Shown here one piece after another: positions 16,658-25,640 of a stretch of DNA of 64,000 nucleotides. The number at the start of each line of letters is the position of its first letter. The stretch's first letter is position 1. The notes beneath the pieces are model-generated. The model had not been told where the DNA came from, ran no database searches, and was given only the letters and a program-made list of their open reading frames with translations. The stretch spans positions 248,001 through 312,000 of the forward strand of contig JAQWSU010000030.1 in the NCBI GenBank assembly GCA_029243025.1, in the 5' to 3' direction. The DNA is from Pirellulaceae bacterium (GTDB lineage Bacteria > Planctomycetota > Planctomycetia > Pirellulales > Pirellulaceae). The position numbers were made by a program, and so were the translations under genes.

Positions 16658-17563
16658 ATGAAAACTACGCAGATTGTCGCGTGTCTTGTCGTTGGGCTGC
16701 TTTCGACTTCGGTGCAAGCACAAAGCAACGGCCTGTTGGCGAAGCAGGATCCGCAGCAAATTCAAAGATGTTTCCTGGGCGCGATTCATCAAGTAAGCGT
16801 GCCAGCCACGGAACCTGGCATGTTAATGTCGATCGAGGTCGAAGCAGGGAATCCCGTCACAGCGGAGCAGCCGCTGGCGCAAATTGACGATCGCGAAGCT
16901 GTCATGGCACGGACGGTGGCCAAGAATCAATATTTTGCCGCCAAAAAACAGGCTGAAAATCAAATCAGCGTTGAAGCGGCTCAAAAAGCGTTCGAGGTTG
17001 CTAAGGCCGAATTGGACACTGCGGTCGAGGCGAATAAGAAGGTGCCGGGTACGTTTAGTACGACGGAAGTTCGACGGCTTAATCTGACTTGGGAGCGTTC
17101 TGGACTCCAGATCGACTTGGCTAGGTTCGAACTGGTGGTTGCCTTTTTGGATGCCAAAGCCAAGTATTCTCAGTACGAACAGTCGGAAGCGATGATTGAA
17201 ATGCGGAAGTTGAAATCGCCGATCGAAGGGCTCGTCGATAAAGTTTTCCTGAATCGGGGCGACTGGGTCCAAGCGGGCACACCTGTGATGAAAGTTGTCC
17301 AAATGGACCAGTTGCGAGTCCACGGACGCGTTCCTTCACGGTTGTATTCCTGGTCTGACGTGCTCAACCACGAGGTGGAAGTGACTGTCACCCTGCCGGG
17401 CGGAAAATCAGAAAAGCTACGCAGCAAGATTAGTTTTGCCAGCAACATTGTTGAAGAGGATGGTTCTTTTCGAGTTCACGCCGATATCCCCAACAAAAAG
17501 ATGGACGGCGGTTGGCTGATGGGTCCCGGGCTGAGTGCTTCCATGCGGTTAGTTGGAAAGTAA
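16658..17563 (+). CDS. Periplasmic adaptor subunit, HlyD/RND type
   Basis: 301 residues with a cleavable signal peptide (MKTTQIVACLVVGLLSTSVQA) and AGAGGAG upstream of the ATG. Two lipoyl half-motifs flank a helical hairpin: PGMLMSIEVEAGNPVTAEQP near residue 50 and LKSPIEGLVDKVFLNRGDWV near 190. A beta-barrel domain follows. There is no membrane anchor beyond the signal peptide, so it is probably a soluble periplasmic or outer-leaflet adaptor. No inner-membrane RND pump and no TolC-like channel are adjacent. It probably works with the neighbouring GAF-HlyD and M50-HlyD proteins. It lies 101 bases after the first and 91 bases before the second. Confidence 0.85.
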   Translation: MKTTQIVACLVVGLLSTSVQAQSNGLLAKQDPQQIQRCFLGAIHQVSVPATEPGMLMSIEVEAGNPVTAEQPLAQIDDREAVMARTVAKNQYFAAKKQAENQISVEAAQKAFEVAKAELDTAVEANKKVPGTFSTTEVRRLNLTWERSGLQIDLARFELVVAFLDAKAKYSQYEQSEAMIEMRKLKSPIEGLVDKVFLNRGDWVQAGTPVMKVVQMDQLRVHGRVPSRLYSWSDVLNHEVEVTVTLPGGKSEKLRSKISFASNIVEEDGSFRVHADIPNKKMDGGWLMGPGLSASMRLVGK

Positions 17564-17654
17564 ACAAGCGATCCCGCCGTTTTTTGTTGTTCGCGCTGCT
17601 TTGGCAGGAAAAAAATACTGATTAGATCGTTGTTTCGTAGGATCATGATTCTCA

Positions 17655-19910
17655 ATGGTTTCTCTCGCTGACAGTTTAGTCTCTAGTGCATCCCGCCGGC
17701 TTCCGCTGCGGATGCGCCCCGACTTGTCGGTGCGGTACCACAAATATCAAGGGAAACCCTATTGGGTGATAAAGGAGCCGGTAGGACTGAAGTACTACCG
17801 CTTTCAAGAAGAGGAGTACTCCATCCTTCTGATGATGGATGGCACCTGCAGTTTCGAAGACGTCAAAGAGCGATTCGAGCAGGAGTATGCACCTCAGAAA
17901 ATTAGCCTCCAAGATCTTCAGCATTTCATTGGAATGTTGCATCGAAGCGGCTTGTTGATTACCGATGCGGAAGGCCAAGGGCCGCAGCTTCGCAAACGTC
18001 GAGACGAGACGGGTCGTAAGGAGATGTTTCAAAAGGTCTCCAACGTTCTCGCGATTCGGTTCAAAGGGGTTGATCCAGACAAGTTTTTGAATTGGCTGGC
18101 CCCTTATACGAACTGGTTCTTCACCAAATGGGCCGTTATCTTTTTTGTCACCTTGGGAATTGCCGCGCTGCTGCTGGTCGGAAGTCAATTTGAAACGTTC
18201 CGCGCTCGACTGCCGGCATTTCACGAATTTTTCGGTCCGCAAAATTGGATCTACCTAGGCTGCACGCTCGCGATCACGAAAGTTTTACACGAGTTTGGGC
18301 ACGGGTTGTCTTGCAAACGGTTTGGGGGCGAGTGTCACGAGATTGGTGTGATGATCCTTGTCCTCACCCCATGTCTTTACTGCAATGTGTCGGACTCTTG
18401 GCTGCTTCCAAGCAAGTGGCATCGAGCCGCGATCGGTGCTGCAGGTATGTACGTTGAAATTGTTCTGGCTACCATTGCGACTTTCGTGTGGTGGTTTAGC
18501 TATGAAGAAACAACGATTAATAACATCGCATTAAGCGTGATGTTTATTTGCTCGGTAAGTACCGTGCTCTTCAACGGTAATCCGTTGCTGCGGTTTGACG
18601 GATATTACATCATGGCCGACATTGCCGAGATTCCCAATCTGCGGCAAAAGGCCAGTAAGATTCTCCATCGTTTGATGGGTCAATACATGTTGGGAATCGA
18701 ACAGCAAGAAGATCCGTTCCTGCCCCAGCATAATCGTTGGTTTTTTGCTCTCTACACGCTCGCCGCGGTCGCCTACCGCTGGGTCGTTGTTTTTTCGATT
18801 TTCTTGTTTTTGAACAAGGTTTTGGAGCCTTATGGTTTGAAGGTGCTTGGTCAAATGGTTGCGATGGCCGGCTTGTTCGGTTTGGTCGTGCAGCCGACGT
18901 GGCAGTTTGGCAAGTTTCTTCATACGCCGGGGAGAATGCACCAGGTGAAAAAGAAAAACGTTTTTATCACCACCGCGATCATCGCTGCTTTCGTAGCTGC
19001 CTTTTGTTACGTGCCGCTTCCCTATAGCGTGAAGTGTGCAGTCGAGGTGGCTCCTAAAAATGAACGCAATGTTTATGCTCTCATTCCCGGGATTTTCGAA
19101 GAGCTCAATGTGCGGCCGGGCGATGAAGTTTCGAAAGGCGACGTGATTGCCGTCATGTCGAACGATGACTTGAGACTTGGCGTCAATGATCTCCAGGATG
19201 CTGTCCAGCGGTATCAGAGCGAACTCGATGTTATCGAGATGCAACTTGCACAACAGCAGACCGGTCAGGGGGCCGGACGGATACCAGTCATCAAAGCGTT
19301 GTTGGAATCGACCAAACAACAACTGGCCGAGCGACGTAAGGATCTAGAGAAGTTGACCGTCAGAGCGCCGGTTGGCGGTACCGTTTTGCCAGCGCCCATG
19401 AAAAAGGCGCAGCCAAGTCCGGATGGTCGGCTGCCAGCTTGGTCGGGGTCATTGTTGGATCAGATAAATCAAGGAGCTTTTTTGGAACCGAGCGATGAGA
19501 TCTGTCGCATTGGCGACCCCAATCAGTTCGAAGCACTGTTGGCGGTTGACCAGTCAGATCTGGATTTCCTCGATGCAGGGCAGGCTGTCCAAATCAAACT
19601 CGATGCTTACACTTCGGACGTTGTTCGCACCAAGATTGAAGGCGACGACGACATATCTCGGGAACCAATGAGGTACTCTTCCCAAGGCATGTCGATGCAG
19701 GCCGGCGGGACGTTGGCTACGAAGACCGGCGCCGCGGGAATCCCAGTGCCGCTTAGTACCACCTACCAGGTGATCGTGCCGATGCCGAATGATGGACTAC
19801 TGAAATATGAGGCCGGTTTGCGGGGTCGTGCGAAGATTTCCGCCCAATGGCAGTCGTTAGGAACGCGACTGCGACGACTTCTCACAAGGACGTTTCGCTT
19901 TGAGCTTTAG
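17655..19910 (+). CDS. PqqD-like / M50 site-2 protease / HlyD fusion protein
   Basis: 751 residues. Residues 20-105 resemble PqqD, a small winged-helix peptide-binding fold (PYWVIKEPVGLKYYRFQEEE). Residues 150-430 are polytopic with a complete M50 active site: HEFGH at 212-216 within the membrane and NPLLRFDGYY at 309-318, whose aspartate would be the third zinc ligand. Residues 470-740 form an HlyD-like adaptor with lipoyl halves (GIFEELNVRPGDEVSKGDVI and VRAPVGGTVLPAP) around a coiled coil. Similar M50-HlyD proteins are annotated as site-2 protease or HlyD family members without known substrate. The combination suggests binding, cleaving and exporting a peptide or membrane protein. It is the last gene of the run with the two adaptors. 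Confidence 0.85.
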   Translation: MVSLADSLVSSASRRLPLRMRPDLSVRYHKYQGKPYWVIKEPVGLKYYRFQEEEYSILLMMDGTCSFEDVKERFEQEYAPQKISLQDLQHFIGMLHRSGLLITDAEGQGPQLRKRRDETGRKEMFQKVSNVLAIRFKGVDPDKFLNWLAPYTNWFFTKWAVIFFVTLGIAALLLVGSQFETFRARLPAFHEFFGPQNWIYLGCTLAITKVLHEFGHGLSCKRFGGECHEIGVMILVLTPCLYCNVSDSWLLPSKWHRAAIGAAGMYVEIVLATIATFVWWFSYEETTINNIALSVMFICSVSTVLFNGNPLLRFDGYYIMADIAEIPNLRQKASKILHRLMGQYMLGIEQQEDPFLPQHNRWFFALYTLAAVAYRWVVVFSIFLFLNKVLEPYGLKVLGQMVAMAGLFGLVVQPTWQFGKFLHTPGRMHQVKKKNVFITTAIIAAFVAAFCYVPLPYSVKCAVEVAPKNERNVYALIPGIFEELNVRPGDEVSKGDVIAVMSNDDLRLGVNDLQDAVQRYQSELDVIEMQLAQQQTGQGAGRIPVIKALLESTKQQLAERRKDLEKLTVRAPVGGTVLPAPMKKAQPSPDGRLPAWSGSLLDQINQGAFLEPSDEICRIGDPNQFEALLAVDQSDLDFLDAGQAVQIKLDAYTSDVVRTKIEGDDDISREPMRYSSQGMSMQAGGTLATKTGAAGIPVPLSTTYQVIVPMPNDGLLKYEAGLRGRAKISAQWQSLGTRLRRLLTRTFRFEL

Positions 19911-20160
19911 AGCTCAAGGCCAAAACCAAACGGTCATGCCGTCTGATAGTAAAACGACGGTTTGATTCAGAGGTTCGACAGGTGGTGAACTGAAAAAAAG
20001 TTGCTCAGAATTGAATGATTCTGCAGAATACTGTAAGAGCTCACTTTCGTGGGGGTTTCTGGCGAGATTCCTTTGTGAGCCACTGACTTGTCATGAAATC
20101 GGCAACGACCGGTACAATCGTTAGACTTACCAACTAGACGTTCGAAGGAGAAACGAGGCT

Positions 20161-20562
20161 ATGGCAGACAAACCACAGGCAGATAAGGCGAAGGCTGAAA
20201 AGAAGGAACAGCCCCAAGCAGCCGCCGCTCCAGCACAAGCTCCGGCCGCTCAAGCAAGCCAACAAGTTCAGCTCGACGACAGTTCCGTATCCAGTTGTTA
20301 CGCGAACTTCTGTCGGGTTACCGGCACGCCGGAAGAGTTGATCATCGACTTTGGGTTGAACACTCAGCCCGTGGGTATTCCAGAAAACCCGATTCGAATC
20401 AACGATCGCATTATTCTGAACCATTACACGGCAAAGCGACTGCTGGCCGCGCTGAGCATGTCGGTTCAACGACATGAGGCTGCCTTCGGGGTGCTGGAAA
20501 CAGACGTTCGTAAGCGAGTTCAGGCTCCGGCTCAGGGTGGTGCTGCTCCGGCCAAAGCCTAG
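20161..20562 (+). CDS. DUF3467 family protein
   Basis: 133 residues. The first 35 are Ala-, Lys- and Gln-rich and look disordered. The remainder matches DUF3467: [20 protein letters not shown], then [20 protein letters not shown] and VQRHEAAFG. The family is small, cytoplasmic and of unknown function, common in planctomycetes. AAGGAGA upstream of the ATG gives a good ribosome binding site. It lies 250 bases after the M50-HlyD gene on the same strand and ends in a clear terminator, so it could be a separate transcript. No signal peptide or membrane helix is present. Confidence 0.82.
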   Translation: MADKPQADKAKAEKKEQPQAAAAPAQAPAAQASQQVQLDDSSVSSCYANFCRVTGTPEELIIDFGLNTQPVGIPENPIRINDRIILNHYTAKRLLAALSMSVQRHEAAFGVLETDVRKRVQAPAQGGAAPAKA

Positions 20563-20590
20563 GCAAAACCGTTCGTTTGGAAAAAAACTC

Positions 20591-20628
20591 AACACAGAAT
20601 CTGACACGTCGGGTTCTGTGTTTTTTTT
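20591..20628 (+). terminator. Rho-independent terminator after the DUF3467 gene
   Basis: AACACAGAA at 20591-20599 pairs with TTCTGTGTT at 20614-20622, with a T-run through 20628. The stem is perfect over nine pairs and starts about 30 bases after the stop codon. Confidence 0.85.
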
Positions 20629-20653
20629 CAGCCCCGTCGAGTTCGCGATGTAG

Positions 20654-20750
20654 CGGCACACAGCGAAACGGCACACAGCGAAACGGCACACAGCGAAACG
20701 GTTCACAGCGAAACGGTTCACAGCGAAACGGTTCACAGCGAAACGGTTCT
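20654..20750. repeat. 15-base tandem repeat, six full copies plus a partial one
   Basis: The unit is CGGCACACAGCGAAA for three copies (20654-20698) and CGGTTCACAGCGAAA for three copies (20699-20743), followed by a partial CGGTTCT. The two variants differ at two adjacent bases, as if each was amplified separately. The array lies between a terminator and the 3' end of a convergent gene. The period is a multiple of three, so open frames appear on both strands, but these are by-products. Confidence 0.9.
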
Positions 20751-20793
20751 GGCGATTCTCGCCCAGCCTTCAAGTCACGATGTCCTCTCGAAA

Positions 20794-22329
20794 TCAACTG
20801 GTGACTTGTTTCAACGCATCCCGTGTGCGGTTCGTGAGTTGGTTGTCCTGATCGCCGGTCCCCTTAAGATTAAAGACACTTGCGGCCAGATATCGATTTC
20901 GCCAATTGGGAGAGATGTGGAAGTAGTCTTCCAAGGCAGCTGAGCTGAACTTGTAGTCGTGAGAGTCGTGGCCTTTCAGGAAGATCAGCCGGCGAGCTCC
21001 TTGGATGACATCCGTGGCGGAATTTCCTTGCTCGAGATATCCAAAGAGTTGCTGAGCCGCCGTGTTTCGATCCGTCGAAATCTGGGCAAAAATGGCCTCC
21101 ATGCACTCCGATGGATCGGCCGGTATCTCAGCAGCGGCCAGTTGGTCAATTCGAGTTGACCCAACGGCACCACGATCCTTCATCGAGTCGCGAAACATCG
21201 GTAAAAATGCGGCATTTTGCAGCAATGTCAATTGCCGAGTGATCTTGTTGGATGATGTCTGGAAGGCATAATGCATCGCATTGGTGGTTGTCATCGAGTG
21301 CAACGCAACGATTCCTGGTTGTCGCATAAGCAGCTCACCGGCCGCCGCGAAAATAGCATCATAGATCGATTGGACCGCAACGCCCTCATTGATCATTTTG
21401 ACCACTTGTTCACTGGCATCTTGAGGGGTGCCCTCGCGTAAGGTACTCAACAGGTCGAGTGACGCTTGGTGGCTCGGCCGACCGGTTAGCCACTCACTTT
21501 TGATTCGTTTTTGTCGTTCCAGGTTCTCACGATAAGGACGATCTGCCTTGAGGTCACTTTGGTGGGGGTTGGGTTCACCAGAATGATTTAAGAGTGCGTA
21601 GGCTAAGGATCGAAGGACTGGTTCCGAATGTTGCCAACCAATGCACTGGAGCGTTCGCCAACTGTTTGCCACAAAGATCGCCTTGTGACCGATGCTGCGA
21701 TAATCTCGAATCCCGTACCGTGCGAATTGTTCGAACAATTCATTGGCGCCAACGTTTCTCGCTAAAGTCGCCACTGACGCATCTGCTGCAGCTTCGTCCC
21801 AGTGGTCCATTGAGGTCTGGAAATCAGCCAACGCCTTTTCTGGGCTCGGCATCGCCTTGGCGTCGACTGTCGGCATCGTCCAATTGCCTTCGCGAATATC
21901 TCTGGCTTGTGAACTCTTAAAGTAGTCGAGTGCCCAGAAAATTGGCAGCCAACGATCTGTGTCGGGGGATGCGAGGCTAGCAAGATGTGCCGAGTTAACC
22001 ACGAGTACTGCATGAAACTTGAAGCCAACCGAAGGACGCGGTTGCACGTTACGAACTCCGGCCAGAAGGAGGGTCGCCAATATTTCCTGGTAGGAGGTGC
22101 CTCGTTGGATTCGATCTGCGAAAACCTCCAAGACTCGATCGCGAGGTGTGGTTTCCAGGAGTCGCACCAGGGGCTCGATTTCCGGCCGCATTTGAACGAC
22201 GTTTGTCTCGATGAGTTCATCCGCAGCAAGAGGCCGCAGTTTGGATAGGAAACCAAGATCGCCCAGGCTCGCAAGAGCGCCTGTAGCGATGCCGCGTTGA
22301 ATGAAGGTTCGACGTCCAACGGATCCCAT
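20794..22329 (-). CDS. Tat-exported protein of unknown function
   Basis: 511 residues. I chose the ATG at 22329 because AGGAG lies 8 bases upstream and because it puts a twin-arginine signal at the very start (MGSVGRRTFIQRG, then a hydrophobic stretch and PLAADE). An ATG at 22335 is close by; longer starts add unrelated sequence. The mature part is mostly helical with conserved-looking histidine- and tryptophan-containing segments (GFKFHAVLVVNSAHL, DRWLPIFWALDY, HKAIFVANSWRTL). Tat export suggests that it folds or binds a cofactor before export. I do not recognise the family. The next minus-strand gene upstream, at 22470, has its stop about 140 bases away, so they may share a transcript. Confidence 0.75.
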   Translation of the reverse strand: MGSVGRRTFIQRGIATGALASLGDLGFLSKLRPLAADELIETNVVQMRPEIEPLVRLLETTPRDRVLEVFADRIQRGTSYQEILATLLLAGVRNVQPRPSVGFKFHAVLVVNSAHLASLASPDTDRWLPIFWALDYFKSSQARDIREGNWTMPTVDAKAMPSPEKALADFQTSMDHWDEAAADASVATLARNVGANELFEQFARYGIRDYRSIGHKAIFVANSWRTLQCIGWQHSEPVLRSLAYALLNHSGEPNPHQSDLKADRPYRENLERQKRIKSEWLTGRPSHQASLDLLSTLREGTPQDASEQVVKMINEGVAVQSIYDAIFAAAGELLMRQPGIVALHSMTTTNAMHYAFQTSSNKITRQLTLLQNAAFLPMFRDSMKDRGAVGSTRIDQLAAAEIPADPSECMEAIFAQISTDRNTAAQQLFGYLEQGNSATDVIQGARRLIFLKGHDSHDYKFSSAALEDYFHISPNWRNRYLAASVFNLKGTGDQDNQLTNRTRDALKQVTS

Positions 22330-22469
22330 GGTCATTGCTCCTGTCTGGCATTCGATTGTGATTGAAAGGCTGCGGGTAGATGTTGTCGATGAATTGCTTA
22401 TCGGCGAGAAAAATCGCGATTCCTTGGGACGAATCTTCCAGTCGAGAAAAGGCTGCATGCCAAGTTTAT

Positions 22470-23615
22470 TTATTCCCAACGACCTAAGGTGACATTGCTG
22501 TTGAAAGTTTGAACGCCGCGTCGGTAGGCAACCTTTACCGAGTCGCCGGCCGAATTTTTGGCGATTTCTCGCGTCAATTCATCCATCGTCCTTACCGGAG
22601 CATCATTGAAGTGAGTGATAATGTCACCAATCTGCAGCCCCGCCTTTGCCGCTGCGGTGTTAACGCGAACCTGAGTCACTCGGCAAGGGTTATCCTCGCA
22701 GCCAATGCCCAGGAAACCACCTTGTCGATGATCTACGTCGACAGTTACAAATTCGTTTTTGAACTGTTCGGATTCTTCTGCAGATATTTTTGTACCGTAA
22801 ATCTTGAGTCTCTGCAGTTTCTGTACGGAACGCAGATGCGTCAGCGACTTGGCGGTGACGGGTGTGTATAGCAAGTCGACAAATTCCAAGTCTGGCATGT
22901 CACCTAATTGTGCGACACCGTCATCCGTCACTGCCGTTGAATTAAATTGGACCATTGCCACGTTGTCGAGAGTTGCGAGTTGCGTTAGCCACGCATCGGT
23001 GACTTGGTCTCCGTGGAACGAAAGCATCCAGTTTGCGCCTGGTTGCGTCTCGGAATTCTTCGTTAGCCAACGCAGTTGTTTCAAGTCTTCGACAGATCCC
23101 CGCCAACCCTTCGAGAATCTGACGGTTGGGAAGGCGATGATTCTTTGTGCCGCAAAGGGTATCTGTTGTATCGAAACGGTGGCTCCCAACTGCTCAAGTT
23201 TCAGTTGAGCTTGCCGCTGACGAGTCTCATCAATAGCGGCCATGGCAGACGCTGCTCGTCGTGAGGCAGTTGTCATTCGACGGTTTGAGATTTGTGTCAA
23301 CGCGGCGTAGGCTGTCGTTTGGACGTCGCCGTCTTTGGAGTTTAACGCCAGCTGTCGTAGGATGTAGATTCCACGTATGATCGTTTCCAGACCCCCCGTT
23401 TCGGACGCGCTGACGATGGGGGCAATCGCAGCCGGACCGGCTCGAATCAGACGTTCTGTGGCAACACTTCGAGCCGCGTAGTTGTCGGACTCCAATTTGC
23501 CTACCCAAGCACTGATCTGAGCGTCAGTGGCACTATCCGGTTGGGGCTGTCCGTTTGCCACGCTTGATCCGAAGAGGCTAAGCACCAGAATGACAAACCA
23601 AAAAAACATTGGCAT
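22470..23615 (-). CDS. Exported HEAT/leucine-rich/PDZ protein
   Basis: 381 residues. A signal peptide (MPMFFWFVILVLSLFGSSVA) is followed by helical HEAT-like repeats (about 30-140: AARSVATERLIRAG, IIRGIYILRQLAL). A leucine-rich part comes next (about 200-280: LATLDNVAMVQFNSTAVTDD, LEFVDLLYTPVT). The C-terminal PDZ domain is at about 295-380 (FLGIGCEDNP, AGLQIGDIITHFNDAPV). No protease triad is present, so it probably binds peptides or unfolded proteins in the periplasm. The combination of leucine-rich and PDZ domains recurs in planctomycete secreted proteins. It is divergent from the methyltransferase gene at 23758. Confidence 0.8.
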   Translation of the reverse strand: MPMFFWFVILVLSLFGSSVANGQPQPDSATDAQISAWVGKLESDNYAARSVATERLIRAGPAAIAPIVSASETGGLETIIRGIYILRQLALNSKDGDVQTTAYAALTQISNRRMTTASRRAASAMAAIDETRQRQAQLKLEQLGATVSIQQIPFAAQRIIAFPTVRFSKGWRGSVEDLKQLRWLTKNSETQPGANWMLSFHGDQVTDAWLTQLATLDNVAMVQFNSTAVTDDGVAQLGDMPDLEFVDLLYTPVTAKSLTHLRSVQKLQRLKIYGTKISAEESEQFKNEFVTVDVDHRQGGFLGIGCEDNPCRVTQVRVNTAAAKAGLQIGDIITHFNDAPVRTMDELTREIAKNSAGDSVKVAYRRGVQTFNSNVTLGRWE

Positions 23616-23757
23616 GGGATCTTCCTTATCCTGTCCTTCACGTTTCGCGACTGGCCGAGGGAAGTTTCAATTGAGCGGCAGGGATTAAACGGACGCCCAT
23701 TCTATATTATTCTTAGTTTTCACGATCGGACAAAGCCTACTCTGAGAAAGATCGCAA

Positions 23758-24609
23758 ATGTTGGAATCCACCGAGTATAGCTTGTTAGACTTTGGTGCGG
23801 GACGCAAGCTTGAACGGTTTGGGGAGCAGATTACTGATCGCCCCTGTCCGGCTGCGGTGAATGCGACGCTTGTCGCCAAAACTGAATGGCGACAAGCGTC
23901 TGGCAAGTACGTTCGGATTACCGCGGATCAAGGGCGTTGGCAACCAGCCGATGGTTTGCCCCCCGAGTGGGCATTGAATTGCGGGTCGTTTCGGCTCCAG
24001 CTGAAAGCCACTCCGTTTGGTCATTTGGGCGTTTTTCCAGAGCAACAATCCAATTGGGATTGGATTGCCAGGCAGGTCAGGCGACACGGAAACCAGCCTC
24101 GCGTTCTCAATCTTTTTGGCTACACAGGAGCCAGCAGCTTGGCAGCTGCCGCCGCCGGAGCTCAAGTGGTTCACGTGGATGCAGCAAAGAATATCGTGCA
24201 GTGGGCTCGGCAAAACGCTCTCCTGTCAGAAATGCAAGAGGCGCCGATTCGCTGGATTGTCGAAGATGCTGCCCGTTTTGTTACGAGGGAATTGAAGCGT
24301 GGCAACCGTTACGATGCGGTGATCTTGGATCCGCCCTCGTACGGGCACGGTCCGAAATCTGAGAATTGGAAGCTTTCCAGGGATTTAATGCCCCTGTTGA
24401 GGGACTGCGCTACTTTAACGGCAAAAAGCCGTTTGTTCGTGCTGCTAACGTGCCATAGCCCGGGCTTTGGTCCCGCTGAGCTTTCTGCCTGTCTGGAGGA
24501 CACCTTCTTTGGGCGATGTCAATCGGGTGCGATTTCGAGAGGCTTGTCGATTCGAACCGAGGATGGGCGTAAGCTTGATGCAGGTGTGGCCGCGCGTTGG
24601 CCCGCTTAA
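23758..24609 (+). CDS. Class I SAM-dependent methyltransferase, RlmI/RlmK-like
   Basis: 283 residues, cytoplasmic. The SAM-binding motif is VLNLFGYTGASSLAAAAAGA with VVHVDAAKNIVQWARQNA as motif II. VILDPPSYGHGPKSENW is the motif IV found in RNA methyltransferases of the RlmI and RlmK families, which modify 23S rRNA. The N-terminal RNA-binding PUA domain of RlmI is not evident, so the protein is shorter than RlmI (about 400). The catalytic cysteine of m5C enzymes is plausibly in LLTCHSPGF. The substrate is probably rRNA, but the exact base cannot be predicted. It has its own start region facing the PDZ gene. Confidence 0.82.
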   Translation: MLESTEYSLLDFGAGRKLERFGEQITDRPCPAAVNATLVAKTEWRQASGKYVRITADQGRWQPADGLPPEWALNCGSFRLQLKATPFGHLGVFPEQQSNWDWIARQVRRHGNQPRVLNLFGYTGASSLAAAAAGAQVVHVDAAKNIVQWARQNALLSEMQEAPIRWIVEDAARFVTRELKRGNRYDAVILDPPSYGHGPKSENWKLSRDLMPLLRDCATLTAKSRLFVLLTCHSPGFGPAELSACLEDTFFGRCQSGAISRGLSIRTEDGRKLDAGVAARWPA

Positions 24610-24659
24610 CGCCAGTTCTAGTGGCGATGGCTGCTCAAGCTGACACGCCTAGCCGCTGT

Positions 24660-25640
24660 TCAGGTCGATGCACGTCCGTGTTCTTGTAACCAGCTCCAAG
24701 CGTCGCCAACCGTTTGCTCGATCGGTCGGATTTGGTAATTCAATTCCTGGCGAGCTCTCGTGCTGTCATAGTAATGGAAGAGGCTCGACATCCGAATTAA
24801 CGCGGAGTTGACCTCACCTTCTTTCCCTGTAATTCGAGTTGCAAGGTCGCCACCCATTCCGGCCCCCCAACGCATGAGAGGGCCCATGCGGAACATTGGG
24901 GCAGGGCGGTGAGTGACCTTGGCAAACAGTCGCCACGCATCGAGGTAGGTGATGTTGGTGCCGGCCAAAATGTAACGGCGACCGATTTGCTCTTGTTCCG
25001 GAATTTGGATGATTGCGTTTGCCACATCGCGGACGTCGCAAACGCTCATACCTCCGACGGGTGCTATTGGAACCCATCGTTGGGCGATTGCCAGGATCAT
25101 TCGTCCAGAAGATGGTTTCCAATCCCAGGGGCCGAGCATAAAGCCAGGATTTACAATGGTTGCGCGTAAGCCTTGGGACTGCTCATCAACAATCGCCGTT
25201 TCGGCTTCGCGTTTGGTGACCACATAGGTGCAGGGGACTTTTGGGCCAATTGGGACGTTTTCATCGACCAGTCTGTCACGGCTTCCGGCAGCCAATGCGT
25301 CAACGCTGGAAACATGGACCATTCTTGCTCCAGTTTGCCTTGCAGCTTGAGCAATCAATCGCGTTCCTTCAACATTGATCCGCCGTTGCTGTTCAAGGTT
25401 CTTCCAGCCAATATGAATGTCGGCCGCTGCATGAATGACACAATCTACGCCATCGACACAGCGGCTGATCGCGGCTCCATCGCGCAAATCGGCAACCGCT
25501 TGTTCAACATCCAGACCTTCCAATGGTTTAGGATCGGTCGATTTACGCACCATCACCCGAACCTGGACGCCCCGATCGAGAAGAGCTCGAACGATATTGT
25601 TGCCCAATAAACCGCTACCACCGGTGACGAGATAAGTCAT
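24660..25640 (-). CDS. NAD-dependent epimerase/dehydratase, extended SDR
   Basis: 326 residues. The Rossmann motif is TGGSGLLGNNIVRALL at the N-terminus. The active-site pair is YVVTK (Tyr and Lys), preceded by VHVSSVDAL. The pattern ADLRDGAAISRCVDGVDCVI and HAAADIHIGW is close to dihydroflavonol reductase and HpnA-like SDRs, which act on sugars or steroid-like substrates. It is convergent with the methyltransferase. It is not near sugar or hopanoid genes here, so the substrate is open. The start at 25640 places the glycine-rich loop close to the N-terminus, as expected. Confidence 0.82.
   Translation of the reverse strand: MTYLVTGGSGLLGNNIVRALLDRGVQVRVMVRKSTDPKPLEGLDVEQAVADLRDGAAISRCVDGVDCVIHAAADIHIGWKNLEQQRRINVEGTRLIAQAARQTGARMVHVSSVDALAAGSRDRLVDENVPIGPKVPCTYVVTKREAETAIVDEQSQGLRATIVNPGFMLGPWDWKPSSGRMILAIAQRWVPIAPVGGMSVCDVRDVANAIIQIPEQEQIGRRYILAGTNITYLDAWRLFAKVTHRPAPMFRMGPLMRWGAGMGGDLATRITGKEGEVNSALIRMSSLFHYYDSTRARQELNYQIRPIEQTVGDAWSWLQEHGRAST

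Noticed and set aside
18531-19322. 263-residue minus-strand frame inside the M50-HlyD gene
   Set aside because: It is antisense to the confirmed HExxH and adaptor domains and has no recognisable motif or start signal.
20654-20750. CRISPR-like repeat array
   Set aside because: The units are directly adjacent with no spacers, so it is a tandem repeat and not a CRISPR array.
20134-20797. Minus-strand frames encoding RFAVC or EPFRC repeats
   Set aside because: They are antisense by-products of the same tandem repeat and the DUF3467 gene.
20577-20804. Frame encoding repeated NGTQR or NGSQR units
   Set aside because: It is produced by the 15-base tandem repeat after a terminator; it has no upstream start signals of its own.
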